Shown in pieces: positions 46,560 through 58,879 of a stretch of DNA of 64,000 bases (position 1 is the stretch's first letter; every line of letters starts with the position of its first letter). The notes below the pieces were generated by a model. It saw nothing but the letters and a program-made list of their open reading frames with translations, was not told where the DNA came from and made no database searches. The translations under genes were made by a program, and so were the position numbers. This DNA is from Gerris lacustris (taxonomy: Eukaryota; Arthropoda; Insecta; Hemiptera; Gerridae): contig OX578277.1 of NCBI GenBank assembly GCA_951217055.1, positions 104,039,511 through 104,103,510 of the forward strand, in the 5' to 3' direction.

Positions 46560-46780
46560 AACAGAAGCATTGTCATTATACTGAAGAGACATCTCTTTAT
46601 GTCTCCAAATTCTAAATTTCTTGGACAGAAATCCATATCACAGATCAGGGTAATGTTTTAGTCTTGTGTCTGTCTGTCGGTCAGTCTCTCATTAAGACGG
46701 CCTGTCAGTCTGTTTGTCAACGTTTTTGCGAACCTCTATACCTACTACAAGTCCAAACCAATTAAATTTGGATGGTTATA
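46560..46780 (+). repeat. Family A repeat, diverged fragment
   Basis: 'tatgtctccaaattctaaat', 'tcagggtaatgttttagt' and 'gtctgtctgtcggtcagtct' align with the hairpin half of family A, but the hairpin itself is lost. Confidence 0.65.
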
Positions 46781-46784
46781 TATA

Positions 46785-47148
46785 CGTTTCCATGATGTTA
46801 TATAATAATGATTGAATCCTGATTTGGGATTTAACAAGTTAGGTGTTTCCATGAGTTGTATTCAATACACCAATCAATAATAATAAATTATTTTGTAACT
46901 TTCACTTTTTATAACCAGGTTTGTTTTTAAAATAAGCTAAAAATGGCAAAGGGCGCTCACACTCAACCTCTGCGCATGTCAAAATCGAGTTCAGGTGTTT
47001 CCATGAAACTAGATTCAGATAAGATCCTAGAATTTACTGTAGCATATCTGGATCTAAATCGTATTGAATATAGGTTTCCATGGACCATTTTTATCCAAAA
47101 ACTGTATTCAACTTGGTATTCAATCCGTGTTGAAACATCATGGAAACG
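46785..47148. mobile_element. 364-bp TIR MITE
   Basis: CGTTTCCATGATGTT (46785-46799) is exactly inverted at 47134-47148. Inside, 'gtttccatg' recurs several times (about 46847, 46997, 47075). The 75-codon frame at 46943-47170 overlaps the element and shows no domain. TSD unclear. Confidence 0.7.
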
Positions 47149-47360
47149 CAGTAATAGAGAGAAAGAATAGTGATAGTTATAAAATAGATCTTCAGAGTTT
47201 GACAGATTTATAAATGTTTTAAATATGTCTTTCAGTATATTTGGAACAGACGAGTGAAGCCTGAATTGTTAGATGCAATTGTATGAACATTTTAAAAGAA
47301 AGTATCCCTAAGGCCAAATCAAGAAATCAATTTAATATTTTACGATTTTGGTAGTATTCA
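47149..47360. other. Unassigned DNA
   Basis: Nothing recognised. Confidence 0.5.
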
Positions 47361-47432
47361 TACTGCGCCGGGATTTGAACCACGGGCCTCTATATTTCCA
47401 GTATAGCGCTCTACCAACTAAGCTACGCAGGA
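47361..47432 (-). tRNA. tRNA-like sequence, probable pseudogene (GGA anticodon)
   Basis: The 72-nt minus-strand segment has an A box (TAGCTTAGTTGG) and a B box (GGTTCAAATCC). The D stem (GCTT/GAGC) pairs. The anticodon stem CTATA/TATAG pairs perfectly around loop CTGGAAA, giving anticodon GGA (Ser). The acceptor pairs at six of seven positions, but the T stem has two mismatches (CGTGG against CCCGG). A true serine tRNA would have a long variable arm, absent here. A second partial copy is at 47581, so this is more likely a tRNA-derived SINE head or pseudogene than a working gene. Confidence 0.5.
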
Positions 47433-47574
47433 GAATGATTTTCTCTGACGTTAATGATACCTTGTCCCGAATTTAAGCTTTCAATTTTCCACAAGTCTTA
47501 GAAGTCAACATTAATGATATAGAACTAGACCGAGAAATAACGCTTATAATATAAAGTACCCAATTAGTACCTGT

Positions 47575-47712
47575 ACCTAGTATAGAGGCCCGTGGTTCAA
47601 ATCCCGGCGCTGGAGTGTATTTTTCTCTGTCTGTTTCCCGAAGTTAATAATAATTATAATTTGATTTAAATTAAATTTAAGCTAAAAAAAAAAAAATAAA
47701 AAAATAAAGATA
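47575..47712 (+). mobile_element. tRNA-derived SINE fragment
   Basis: 47581-47610 repeats the anticodon-to-T-arm part of the tRNA-like sequence ('agaggcccgtggttcaaatc') in the opposite orientation. A ~70-bp body and an A-rich tail (47683-47710) follow. The 5' half including the A box is missing. Confidence 0.55.
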
Positions 47713-47905
47713 AAAGTGCGGGATGCAAATTATTCACACGATGAGCTAATCTTGAGGATAAACCTTGAAAAAGGTTCAAAACGTCGCGATTAAAAATAAA
47801 ATCTAGTTCTCAGGAAAATCTAGATTTCTAAGACTGTGACCGTGGAAATCTAAGCAAAAGAATTATTTAACTTAGTGCGTAGGCTTCCGCGGGTAGACTC
47901 GTAAT
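47713..47905. other. Unassigned DNA
   Basis: Nothing recognised. Confidence 0.5.
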
Positions 47906-48075
47906 AAAACAGCTTGGTTTTCCGGTGAAATCCGACGTTTCGCTTCCACTAGTGGAAGCATCTTCAGGGGTGTGGTGCATCGTGATGTTGACTCGAAGTA
48001 AACACAAGATATACGATGCACCACACCCCTGAAGATGCTTCCAGTAGTTGATTTTACCAGAAAACCAAGCTGTTT
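47906..48075. mobile_element. 170-bp foldback with hammerhead-like core
   Basis: The outer arms, ACAGCTTGGTTTTCCGGTG and GGTAAAATC-type text inverted at 48049-48075, and the inner arms (CATCTTCAGGGGTGTGGTGC and its complement, about 47960-47985 and 48013-48040) make most of the unit one hairpin. The left arm contains, on the minus strand, CTGAAGA-T-GCTTCCACTAGTGGAAGC-GAAAC (47937-47967). Probably a Penelope-like or similar terminal foldback. Confidence 0.55.
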
Positions 48076-49073
48076 ACTAAAGAATTATTTGTTAATACAT
48101 ATCATCATATTTTAAAATGAATTAAGTAAAACTGAACAAAGATTAAATTATTTTATCAAGGTTATCCTTGTTTAATAGTTGTGCTGACGTTATACAATAG
48201 CTAGGTGTGAACTACATTGATTAAACTCGCGAACATACCCCCCCCCCCCCAACCCTTGTCCTCATAATCGAGGGTTTTCCACTCGGGACAGTCCTTCAAG
48301 AAATACCCACTTCCCTGCTTCGTATATGCTCTTAAATTTAGATCTAGCTGAAAAAGCACTGCGTTCCCTTTCAACCCTTCCTTAATAGAGCAACTCTAAA
48401 CAAGTCTCACCAAATCAAACTTATTACTGCCTAATAATCATTATGTGAAAAATAAAAAAATAAAAAGTTAATAATCAATACTGTATTGCTTCGAATATAA
48501 GACTTCATTGAATTTAAGCAGTTCCCTAATTTAGAGAATCTATTTTATAAACAAAAATGAATTTAAGACGACCATCATTAATTTCAATATAATTACAAAA
48601 TTGATTTTCATCATTAACATAAACCTTGGTTAATTTAGTCACACATAAAAAATAATTTATTTTGATAAAGCAGAATTGGAATTGCTCTAAAAAGAGTCGT
48701 CTTTCCATATTAGAATTAGTGTTAGAACTCACAAACTTTTTGAAATAGAAACGGAAATTAAATTTTGGGGATTCTTAAAATTGGAAAACAGGGAAATAAA
48801 GAATCTCAAACTTTTCGCGAATACTAAGAAGCTTTCGGTGACATTTTTTTTTCTTCTTTCTAGCTTTACTTAACATCAACTTACTTAGATAGTTTGCGAT
48901 CTTCAAGTCTCTGGGAGAGATAACCTGATATTTTTATTCTATGCCCTCAAAACAGTTTAAATAATAGAAATAAATATATCAATACAAGAAACCTTCGCAA
49001 TTAAGACTCCCTCGAATTTAAGAGGCACCCCAATTCTAAGTGCTCAAAATCAAAGAAGTACGATAATTCATTT
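48076..49073. other. Unassigned A/T-rich DNA
   Basis: A C12 tract is at about 48238-48250. The 68-codon minus frame (48526-48732) has no domain. Confidence 0.5.
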
Positions 49074-49095
49074 TTGGAACGAAGTTCCTTATTTG
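49074..49095. repeat. Solo family D end
   Basis: 'tttttggaacgaagttcctt' is the left end of family D without the rest of the element. Confidence 0.6.
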
Positions 49096-50859
49096 TTTAC
49101 GTTAATAACAACACTTTTAATTAGTTAAAACTTTAATATAATGATAATTTATTAATTAGTTGTTGTTGATAATTTATCAATACAAGTTGTTATGGACTAA
49201 TTTTAAGCCCGTTAATTAACACCACTCGGGGAACTTAAAAACGCGTAAATTAATTCTCTCTATATCCATATTTCAAGAAAGTACCAAGTTTTCCAGTGGG
49301 TGGCCTAGACTCAGTTCTTGTCTGTCCTGATATTTCACTTCAATGCTATATATAAGGGGGGGGGGGGGGGGGGGGAATTATGACATTCCTCTGATAAGTG
49401 GAAACGGGATGAGTATAATATATCCTTATATCGCGTTGGTTCTACACCATATAAAAACAAAGTTTGTTTATTGACCAAAATGCGATCTTATTTAAAATCT
49501 AACAAAATAAATTTGTAAAAGAAATTTGTAATTACATTGCAGCAAAAGGGACTTTTAAGTACTCGTAAACTACTTACGTTTAGCCGATATTTAAATATTT
49601 ACATGGACAAAAACCGAACTTATTGCGAAATTATACAAGTTAAAACGAAATAAAGTGTCATAAAAAATATTTAATTGTAAGATTAGAGAAGAAGTGTCTA
49701 CAAAAAAGTATCATTAACTCCAATAATAGATGCATCTATACAACAACAAAAAGAAATTAAAAAAAAAGTTCACTGAAAACTTAATTTATGCAAAAAAAGT
49801 GAAATTACATCAGATTTTGTAGGAAGGCGTGGAAAAAGATGGTTCAGAAAAGATTAAAATCAGTTTTCGGAGAGAGGTAGAAGAAAACCAGTCGACATAT
49901 AGAGTGAAAAAGTATAATCTTGGATTCAAAAGCCTCTTCAACGTACACAACAAGGTGCGACGTCGAGGATTGACTCTCCCAGTAATACTATGTAATTTCT
50001 CTCGGGCAATTATCATGGTTGGACACGCAGAGGGGATTCTAGGTTTCCCACCGCTAACACTCCAAGGATAGCCACTACACAAAATAACGATAATAAGTAA
50101 AAAAAAAAAGTTATTTTTTGAAAAGATCGTAAAACAAACTATTATTTTTAAAAACCCCTGCCTTAAGTTACGTTTTCCATTCGCAATACTAGAAAGAATA
50201 GTTTTTTAAAATGACTACAGCAGCAAAGAATATAATACAAAGTGAATAGCATAAAAGAAAATAACTTTCAAAAAAAATGCAATTTGATAAAACAGGGTAA
50301 AAAGTAGAGTCGACAGACAACTTCTAAATAGTTTTAAAGTAATTTTGTCTGTTAAGTTTGTTTTTTTCCTTCAAGCGGAAATATTTTTAAGGTCAAAATG
50401 CAGGTAAGTTCAAGGACACTGTAAACTTTGAGAAAGGATTTGTACGTACATAACACTTAAACTGAATAAGTAATAATAAAGGGTTTTTACAACTCTAAAA
50501 ATTACATAAATGGAACTACTAAGATGCTGGTTGCAATAGGTATAATAGCATTCGGTGGATACCAGAAAGCTATTATGGTTATATATAAGTAAATTCCATA
50601 AGTGAAGGCCAATTATACGGTTTATACGTATATAATGAAGCTATAAGCTATAAGCCTACCCCGTGTCAAACTTTAGTAGGTCTACATAATCTATTTTATA
50701 CCTATAGATTGTTGTTTATAACCGCGTGTCAAAATTATAGTAGGTGTATAGAATCCACATTACCTACTGATTGTTACATGTATATAATAAGTACTATAGT
50801 AGGTCTAAGATATTTACGGGATGTGGAAACACAGATTATTGCTTTATTAACTTTAAAAA
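49096..50859. other. Unassigned DNA
   Basis: A G19 tract is at about 49357-49375. Overlapping frames on both strands at 49810-50082 (90 and 80 codons) have no recognisable domain. 50580-50830 has several 'tatagtaggtctaca'-type words repeated loosely. Confidence 0.45.
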
Positions 50860-51135
50860 ATCGATTTCAATACATCGAAAACATCGATGTATCGGATCAA
50901 AAACATCGATGTTGGTGTTTCGATATATCGGCAACATCGATGTTGACCCAAAGAATCGTCGAAATTTAAAACATCGAATAAAAGAAAACTACGAAATTAG
51001 CGATCTTCTCTTTGCATAAGGTAAAATTTTGGAACACCAACGATTTTTTTTTTTTTTTTTTTTTTGCTGGTCGGGTGTTGTGAGGTCGATGTCGAACATC
51101 GAAAAAATCTATGTTTAGCTATCGATATCCCATCA
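50860..51135. mobile_element. ATCGATGT-rich hAT-MITE-like remnant
   Basis: CATCGATGT or 'acatcga' words occur about ten times (50873-50985 and 51088-51130), the right edge being 'tatcgatatccca'. Many hAT MITEs of arthropods have such ATCGAT-rich ends with '..CCCAACACTG'. Here the right end reads CCCATCAATCC and no TSD is clear. A T27 run (51040-51066) sits in the middle. Confidence 0.45.
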
Positions 51136-51550
51136 ATCCTATGCAAAATAGGTTACAAAGTAATTAATAATACGAGTGACGGTGAATGACTTGAACAGAA
51201 TATGAGTTATAGTTATAAGTTAGTTGTTAAGTAGGTGGCGCCTTCAGTGGCTTACCGAGTTAAATGTTAAAAGAATATAAATAGCTATTTGTTAAAATTT
51301 AAGGATCATTTAACCAACTTAACTGACTTAGCGCATTAAACTGACGATCGTGAGTACGTCTAATATTTATTCAGGCACTTCTTTGAAAAGTGACTGATAG
51401 AAAGCAGGTTTGAAAGGTGTTAATGATAGAAGTACCAATAAGTATAAGTACCTACTTAGGTTTAGGTACAAGTGCCTGGGAGATTTAATTAATGCACACG
51501 GGAAAAAGAAAAGGGGTGATAATTTTATTCACATCAACAGATAGTCTTTT
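51136..51550. other. Unassigned DNA
   Basis: Nothing recognised. Confidence 0.5.
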
Positions 51551-52137
51551 GCTTCCAGGCTTATCGAAGGTAACGGAAACTACGTGATAGTTCTGAAGAG
51601 CAAAAATATTTTATGTCTCCGATTTCAAAAATTCCAAGATAGAAATCCGTTTTTGACACCAGAGAACATTTTTGGTTCCATGTCTGTCTATGTCGGTCTG
51701 TCACTCAATTTTTGGGAACCAACATATCTTGAAAACTATACATCCGATTTTAATGAAATTTATATGGTAGGTCATAATTAGCTTATTGTTGGTCCCAGAT
51801 AAGTTTCAACCTTCTGTGCTCATTTGTTTCTCTTCCACATGAGCAGAAACATACATTTATTTGCACCTATAGCTTCAATAGTACTTATCTGATTTGTATA
51901 AAACTTTTATAGTTTATCGAAAGTAACCCGCAGATAGCTAGCTCTAGATTAATTTGAACCGTCTGCGTTGTTTAACTTTTGCTAAATTGATACTTTAATT
52001 CATGTAAAAAAAATAAATAAAAAATTGACAGATTACAAAAAGGGGGGGGGGACAAATTAGACAATAAGGGCTTGTAAAAGCATAGAATTAATAAAGTACG
52101 TGATAGAATGCGAGGAAGCTATAAGGCACACCAATTT
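51551..52137 (+). repeat. Family A repeat, nearly complete
   Basis: It runs from GCTTCCAGGCTTATCGAAGG (hairpin, lightly mutated) through all shared blocks to 'gcgaggaagctataaggcac'. A useful plus-strand reference copy of about 587 bp; no coding content. Confidence 0.85.
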
Positions 52138-52306
52138 TTTTTTCTTTTTGCATGATAGACGTTTCTATGTAACTAGACTTAAAACTCTATGAAAGGATAG
52201 CTATATCCCAAATTTGACAACAATAGAGAATATTGGACTCTTAAAGAGGAAGCATCCAACAGACAAAAGTTACTGGAGATGCAAAAAGAAAAACAAGTGG
52301 GCGACA

Positions 52307-52392
52307 AAGTTAAGATTAGTTAAGTTTTACAAAGTTAAGTTTAGTTAAGTTTTACAAAGTTAAGTTTAGTTAAGTTTTACAAATTTAAGTTT
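52307..52392. repeat. 26-bp tandem repeat, about 3.3 copies
   Basis: The unit is 'aaagttaagtttagttaagt' plus 'tttac'. Recent, nearly perfect copies. Confidence 0.9.
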
Positions 52393-53572
52393 AAAAACTG
52401 CGGTTATCAAACAACATAGTTTAGCCATCAAAGGATGAACTAGGATAAACCACATACGACGATCACCACCCATCATACCAAATGACTGATAAAATGAAAT
52501 GAGAGCCAATGACCTCTGGAAGTGAGCAGAGACCGAGCTGATTTCCATACGAAAAAAATATTCTATTTCAAGGTAAACGGAGTGAAAATTATTCCAATCC
52601 TCAACACCAAAAGTGGATGACAAATTGTTTAACAGGAAGTTAGTTTAAAAGGAAGTTGTTTCTACACACCACGAAGGAACATGAGTTTGGACCAAAATAC
52701 ACTATCTTTTAAAATGTTCTTATTCTAAAATTAATTTTGAATTATCAAAGATTGATAAACATATTAATTTCTTGCGTAACTTGTCAAAGCACCTCTATTT
52801 TGCAGAGGCTAGTAAATAAATACAATATATTATACAACTGTTACCACTTTTATTTACAACATCTGTAAGAGGGAGGAAACCTGATCCGTCACGCGGGCTT
52901 TGATACAAGCTGGAAAAGACGCTTTTAGATTCCTAACAACTTTGAACTCCAAGTTAATTTATTATAACAGAGAAGGTTTAATGCTAAAATATTACACAAC
53001 GTGGCTCTTTAACAAGAGTATACAAGAGTAAACAAAAACTTGCAGGGTTTCAGACTTGACTAGAGTCAAAGGGTGGTATACGCACTACGGCTTTATGGGC
53101 GACTAGCTGCCGTGAGCTGTAAAACCAGGCCAGTTTGTCCAAGCCTTTTGTTTTGGCTTCACTAACCCATTGTGTCTTGTAGCTCAATTTCATTCTATTG
53201 ATTAATACAGGGAAATTGATTAGATAAAACCCCCTTCCATTATTTTATCTATTATCCAAAGAGTATTAAAGTTTATAAGTAAAACCAGGAAACAAAATGG
53301 ATCAATCGATGTTTTATTTATAGTTACACTAGACCAATTACTAGAATGAGCTATAATTTATAATATTGAGATTCTCTAAAATATTAATTAATAAACATAT
53401 AAATAAAAAATATTTTAAGGATATCACACTCTAGGTAGGTCGTAGGTGTATTTCATAAATAAGTTTAAAGGCTCTTTTAAAAAGCTTTACGCGTTTATTC
53501 TTTAATAGGCAAACAAGGTTAGTCAATTATCTTTGATGAAATCTTATTTTAGTATTTAAGGTATTCATTTTT
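52393..53572. other. Unassigned DNA
   Basis: The 85-codon minus frame (52366-52623) overlaps the tandem array and has no domain. Nothing else recognised. Confidence 0.5.
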
Positions 53573-53940
53573 TAGGGTTTCGTGGATGAAACCAAAAATA
53601 AAGAAACCCTAGTTTCGTCCCTGTGTCGGTCTGTCTATCACTCTGAACAGTTCAAATATCTTTCAATCAAAAGAGATAAAAACATAAAACTTTGCAGTAT
53701 TAAAGATCGTTTTGACGCGCACACAGGAAAAATATAGCAAAGTCAAAATTACCAGTTGTTCAAATTCAAAATGGCGGATAATTTATGTTACGCGAAAAAA
53801 AATTAAAGTTTGTGTGGGTATCAAATAGGGTTATTAAAGAGTAGATTACAAAAATATACAACACGTGTCCTATTTGTTTAATTTTCCACGCCATTTTGTC
53901 AAAAAGCATCAACATTTAGCGTGCCCCCCCCCCCCCTCCC
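53573..53940 (+). repeat. Family F repeat
   Basis: The hairpin GGGTTTCGTGGATGAAACC...GAAACCC is followed by 'gtctgtctatcact', 'aaagatcgttttgacgcgca' and 'ttcaaattcaaaatggcgga', ending in a C13 tract. It is the single-length version of the copy at 21643. Confidence 0.8.
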
Positions 53941-56900
53941 TTATTCTAACTAATTTCATATTCATCACCAACGTTACATTTTTTATGTGAGACTTCACGC
54001 ATAATTATTTTATCTTATAATAATATATTTTATCTTATATCTATTTATCTTATAAATAGGAAACTAAGATTGCAGGTTATTATAAAATTAAAATATGTAA
54101 AATGAAAGTTTGCTAAGGAGACTTAATCTCTAGCACCTGGTGACATTCGTAAATAATCACGAACAAATCGTGAGAAACTCTACATAACAAAATTAAATGC
54201 ATAAAAACATAAATTGTAAAGACACGTTCTTATGAAATATGACACCGACTTTAAAAATATAAACATATGTTTTAAAAGCTACCAGATGAGGAAGAATGTA
54301 AGAAATATTTTTAGTTTCCTTAAACATATGGTTTTTTTTGCAAGGAACTAAAGCTATGAGTAAAGGATATTGTAGGACGCAGGTGGTCGTTAGTGATGTC
54401 TGTCTGTCTGTGGGTCAGGATGAGGATGAAGGGAAAGGAATGTCTGGGGAGCATGCGCCAAGCAATGTGAACCTAACTAAGGCTCCGCCCCCCTTAATAC
54501 CTTATGCAATCCTTTAGTATCGTTATACCGTTTCTAATAAAGAATTGAAACTCTTTCAACTTAAACGCCCACGCGTATGAACAGGTATTTTTATTGAAAA
54601 AGTTGGTTTACGAATAGTCGTTAGGTGTGGAACATTATTACTCGTTTCGCGCTCGATGTCGATAGGTAAAATGAACTCGAAATATTTATACTCCAGTATT
54701 TTTATTTCCAAAGTTAGAATTAAGTCAGATTCTTGGCAATCGTGTTGTTTTTTCCGCAAATTTGTACGGCTAAGGTAGCTCATAATTATTTAGAAACTGT
54801 CATTTAACAAAGTTACGGGAGCAGTTACTTCTTCACTGTGATCTTCTCGTTTTTTTCTTGAAAAGGAAAGATTATTTAAGGACCTGCGCACTAATATGAC
54901 CAATACTGCGCATGTCTTACAGTATAAATACTGTTTGCGTTATTTTCTTAGTTGCTAGCTATGGTGCGGGTTTCATTCAAATCTTTTTATTCCTATTGGT
55001 CCACTTCACATCTAGATTTTATTTTTAGAGGCGCAATGCATTTGACAATTGAAATATTTTAAACTTTTATTTGTATCATTCGTTTATAATGATAAACATA
55101 TGTTTTGTCATAAATACACGAAGTTCTGTATTATGAAATATCAAAGATTGAAGCAGTCTATATGAGTAAATTAATAACCCATATTTTATTGATTCCTACG
55201 TACAAAAGAGTTGCAATTGATTTAGGGCATTTATCTGTAAAGCGTCCACAAATGTTGGGGTAAACCTGTACAAATAACCTTCACAGTTAAACCGAAGCGT
55301 CTGAGCTATCATAAATGTGCAGTTATTTCATAATAACCTTTACCTAAGTAAGGTCTTGCTTGTGGTACCTGACTAAAGATACGAAAGAAAATAAGGTACT
55401 TAATAATTGTATTTGGTATCTAATTAAGTACCTGGGGACATCCAAACAACCAGGTTTTACAGTTAAGACCTCATCAGAAAGGACATAAAGTCAGATGAGA
55501 TTATTGTGCCACTTCTCACTACAGACATAGCATTTTGATAGATAGTGCGGTTGACTTAAAACAGCGTTTAAATGGACTGATGTTGAGCTATAATCGTGAT
55601 CTTCAACGTCTCAGATGATTCATACAAAGTGCGTAAAAGGTGATGAAGGATTTTCACGAATCTGATAATGTAAGGAGACAAAAACGGGCATAAGCAAAAG
55701 AAAACAAATTAAATTTTGAAAAATAACTTTAATTGAAAGTAATAAAAAGAAAATCATTCGCACAGCATAATGTCAGGATAACATAAGAAAAAAACAAGCG
55801 CAACTATAAAAAAAATGTCGCCAAAAAAGAAAATATAAATGATATAAAAAGAAAAAAGGTGGTAAAACCAAATGGCAGGAAAACATGTAAGATTCAAAAA
55901 ATTATAACAATAAGTAGTATCAAATTGATAATTTATTGGTTGTAAGACATCTACTGTTATTCACTGTGACAAAATTTAAATATGATTATTATCCAACGTG
56001 AATTTGACATAAAAAGAATCCGTAACATATCCATCCCCAGTTAATCAAGTATCCAGCCAATTTTAATTTAATTATCTTAAGTTTGTAACAGAACAATGTT
56101 AGTTTCTTTTCTCTGAAACCACGATGAAATATTAACGTCCTACTAAATATACTATAGCCTGAACTAAAGTGATAGTATGAATTTTATCATTTGTGTCAAA
56201 TAGGGTTTTAATTATTTTTTAAAGCTTAAATAAAGTCAACTTCCTCATTTCATAAATAACTATATTTCCCTACATTAGAACATTTTCAAACCATTTAGGC
56301 CTAATCCTTTAAAATACACTTGAAAAACTTTTCATTTGTCAATAAATAAAAATATATAATTACTATAGAAGTAATTTGTCAAACTAGCACAGGAGTGAGT
56401 CACTTCATTCTTTGGGATTGATCCCATGACTGAACTAAAGGGATATTCTGTAGAATAAAAACAACTGAAATGAGAAATTAGTTACTTTAAAAATTATTTG
56501 GGTTAAACTAATCAGCATTATATGGTTGACATCTTAATATGTTGGTCAAGTTGTTTCTAAAAATATATTATATAAAACGATATAACGTAGCGAACTAATA
56601 ATAACTGTAAAAGTTTTAGCCAAGTAAAACAATTATTCTCTACGTAAAGTGTTTTCCTTCTAACATTAAAACTTTGTTTAAAGGTAACAAATTGCAGAGT
56701 AGAAGTTTGATAAGAAAAATACGAAAATGTTTAGTTATCATGATAAAAAGAAGCGTAATAGTTTCTGCAGTTAAGGACTTGGTAACGATTGAGGTTAGAG
56801 GCACAGGTATAACTTTAAACCCCAAGGGAGGGACACTATGGTTTCTACTGGAGTGTAGGGTTGAAGGAAAAGGAAGAGTTGTGAGAGGAAGTTATCTGTC

Positions 56901-57930
56901 AAAACAGCGATCTGCTGCAAGTCAGGTAAAAACAAGTTCTAAAAAGAATGCATGGCTTTATTTTAAAGTGAACAAAACAACAAACAAATTATTCCGTGCC
57001 CCTTCAAGTCCTAACTTTAAGCACCCTCATGTGCTTAAGAGATAGAAATACTTCTAGCATACGAGTCCGCAAGACAGTGAGACATTTTCATGTTTTCGCT
57101 CTGCGTAGACTACCGACATAAAATGAAATAAAATCGGTAATTTATTCAAGTAATTGATAAAAGTAGATGGAAGATAATTTTTATTCTTATCTCCAAACCG
57201 GCACTGCCGCGTCTTGATTACAAACGACTGAATTCAAAGGCGCCGGCGCGCCTTCTACGAATTGTTAAAATGCCTTCATACTATAGGTAGGTCCAAGAGG
57301 GCTGAGAGTTGATGGAAACTTCCTGTACTTTCCTAACTCCCTGTGACACGTATAAATCTTTTCGACTTTCTACGGCCCTATGACGTGCGGTGGAGGGAGG
57401 CCCAACAGCTGGAGACTGGATTACACACCTCCTATAGCTTTTTAACTCCCTGTTATACTTTTCTGAGTTTTTAAGCTAAAAGTAACGTAACGTTTTTGAC
57501 TTATGTTCCATAGCCTAAACATGAAAATGTCAAAAAACCGAAACGGTCTCTTTAGGCAGTCAATCAAATCTATGTGTGTGTTATGCAAAGGGTGTGAATC
57601 AAAGAAGATATGATAAGTAAAGTAGGTAAGGAAACATTTGTATTACAATAAGTATAAATCTTCCAGAGGAAACAGTGTTGAACAATATTGTCAATCCCAA
57701 CGGGAACTAATTAGAGTTTAGGAGCACGTGACACATCAAAAGGTAACGGGATCGATTCCAGGGATATTGAGTATAAATTCAAATCCGGACATGCAAAGTA
57801 ACAGCTACGTAGAAACAAGATTGCCAACCTTAACAAAAAATTAAGGATGAACAGTTATTAAAGCTGATGATGGAAGAAGTAGAAAGCATCCGAAAAGTTG
57901 TAAGTTAGAGAATAGATAATGTCTAAATAA
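53941..57930. other. Long unassigned A/T-rich stretch
   Basis: Four kilobases with no element I recognise. The longest open frame, 123 codons at 56674-57045 (plus), predicts a basic peptide (two KK/RK-rich parts, 'GGTLWFLLECRVEGKGR') with no domain known to me; there is no clear splice context. A less A/T-rich patch is at 57200-57430, including GGCGCCGGCGCGCC. Either could belong to an unrecognised host exon. Confidence 0.4.
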
Positions 57931-58527
57931 TAGACAGCAAATTAGTGTGGCACATAGCTTCCTCGCATCCTATCATGTACTTTATTGATTTTATGCTTTT
58001 ACAAGCCATTATTATAAAATTTATTTAATTGTTTCCCCCATTTTTTTTTTTTTAATACGTCAAAAATTGTTTTGATTTTTTGCATGAATTGAAGTATCAA
58101 TTTAGCAAAAGTTAAAGAGCTTATACAGTTGAAATTAATCTGGTGCTATCTGCAGTCTACTTTCGACATGCCATCTAAATTTCATAAAAATCAGATGAGT
58201 ACTTTTAAATAAATGTATGTCTGTGTGAATGTTGAAGAGAAACAAATGGACACAGTTGATACTTATATATGGGACCAACAATAAACAACCACATAGTGGT
58301 ATGGGACCTACCATCAACAAATTTCATTGAAATCGGATAATGTAGTTTTTAAGATATGTTGATCCTCAAAATTTGAGCCACAGGCCGACAGACGGACAGA
58401 CAGACACGAAAACAAAAATTTTCCTTAATGTCTGAAACGGATTTCTATTTTGAAATCGGAGACATAAAATATTTTCGTTCTTCAGTACTATCACATACCT
58501 TCCGCTACCTTCGGTAAGCTCGGAAGC
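57931..58527 (-). repeat. Family A repeat, complete
   Basis: Runs from TAGACAGCAAATTAGTGTGG and CACATAGCTTCC to the hairpin CTTCCGCTACCTTCGGTAAG ending at 58527. A T12 tract lies near 58040. No coding content. Confidence 0.85.
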
Positions 58528-58879
58528 AAAAAAAATATTTCAACCAACCATTGTTACAAACACATCATTAAAGATTGTGGTTCATCATGAGCTACTCTCT
58601 TGTGAGTGATCTCTGTACTGGAATCCGATACGCAGGATTCATATAAATAATCTCTGATGCTGTTTTCTTTAAAAGATCTAGTCTTACCTGTATTAAGAGT
58701 CTGTAGACTATACGCAGTAGCCTTTAGTGTAATCTTTCTATTAAAACAAATAGAAGAAAGAGCGTCGTTAACTAATTAAGAAATCGAACCTAGGTAGTTA
58801 AGAATTGATTGCGGTTATAGCACAGACACTTTGAAGAGGAACTAATATCTATCGTCTACACTGATTTATATAAAAATAA
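58528..58879. other. Unassigned DNA
   Basis: Nothing recognised. Confidence 0.5.

Noticed and set aside
47361..47432. Functional tRNA-Ser(GGA)
   Set aside because: Two T-stem mismatches, no long variable arm as serine tRNAs have, and a partial repeat copy 150 bp away.
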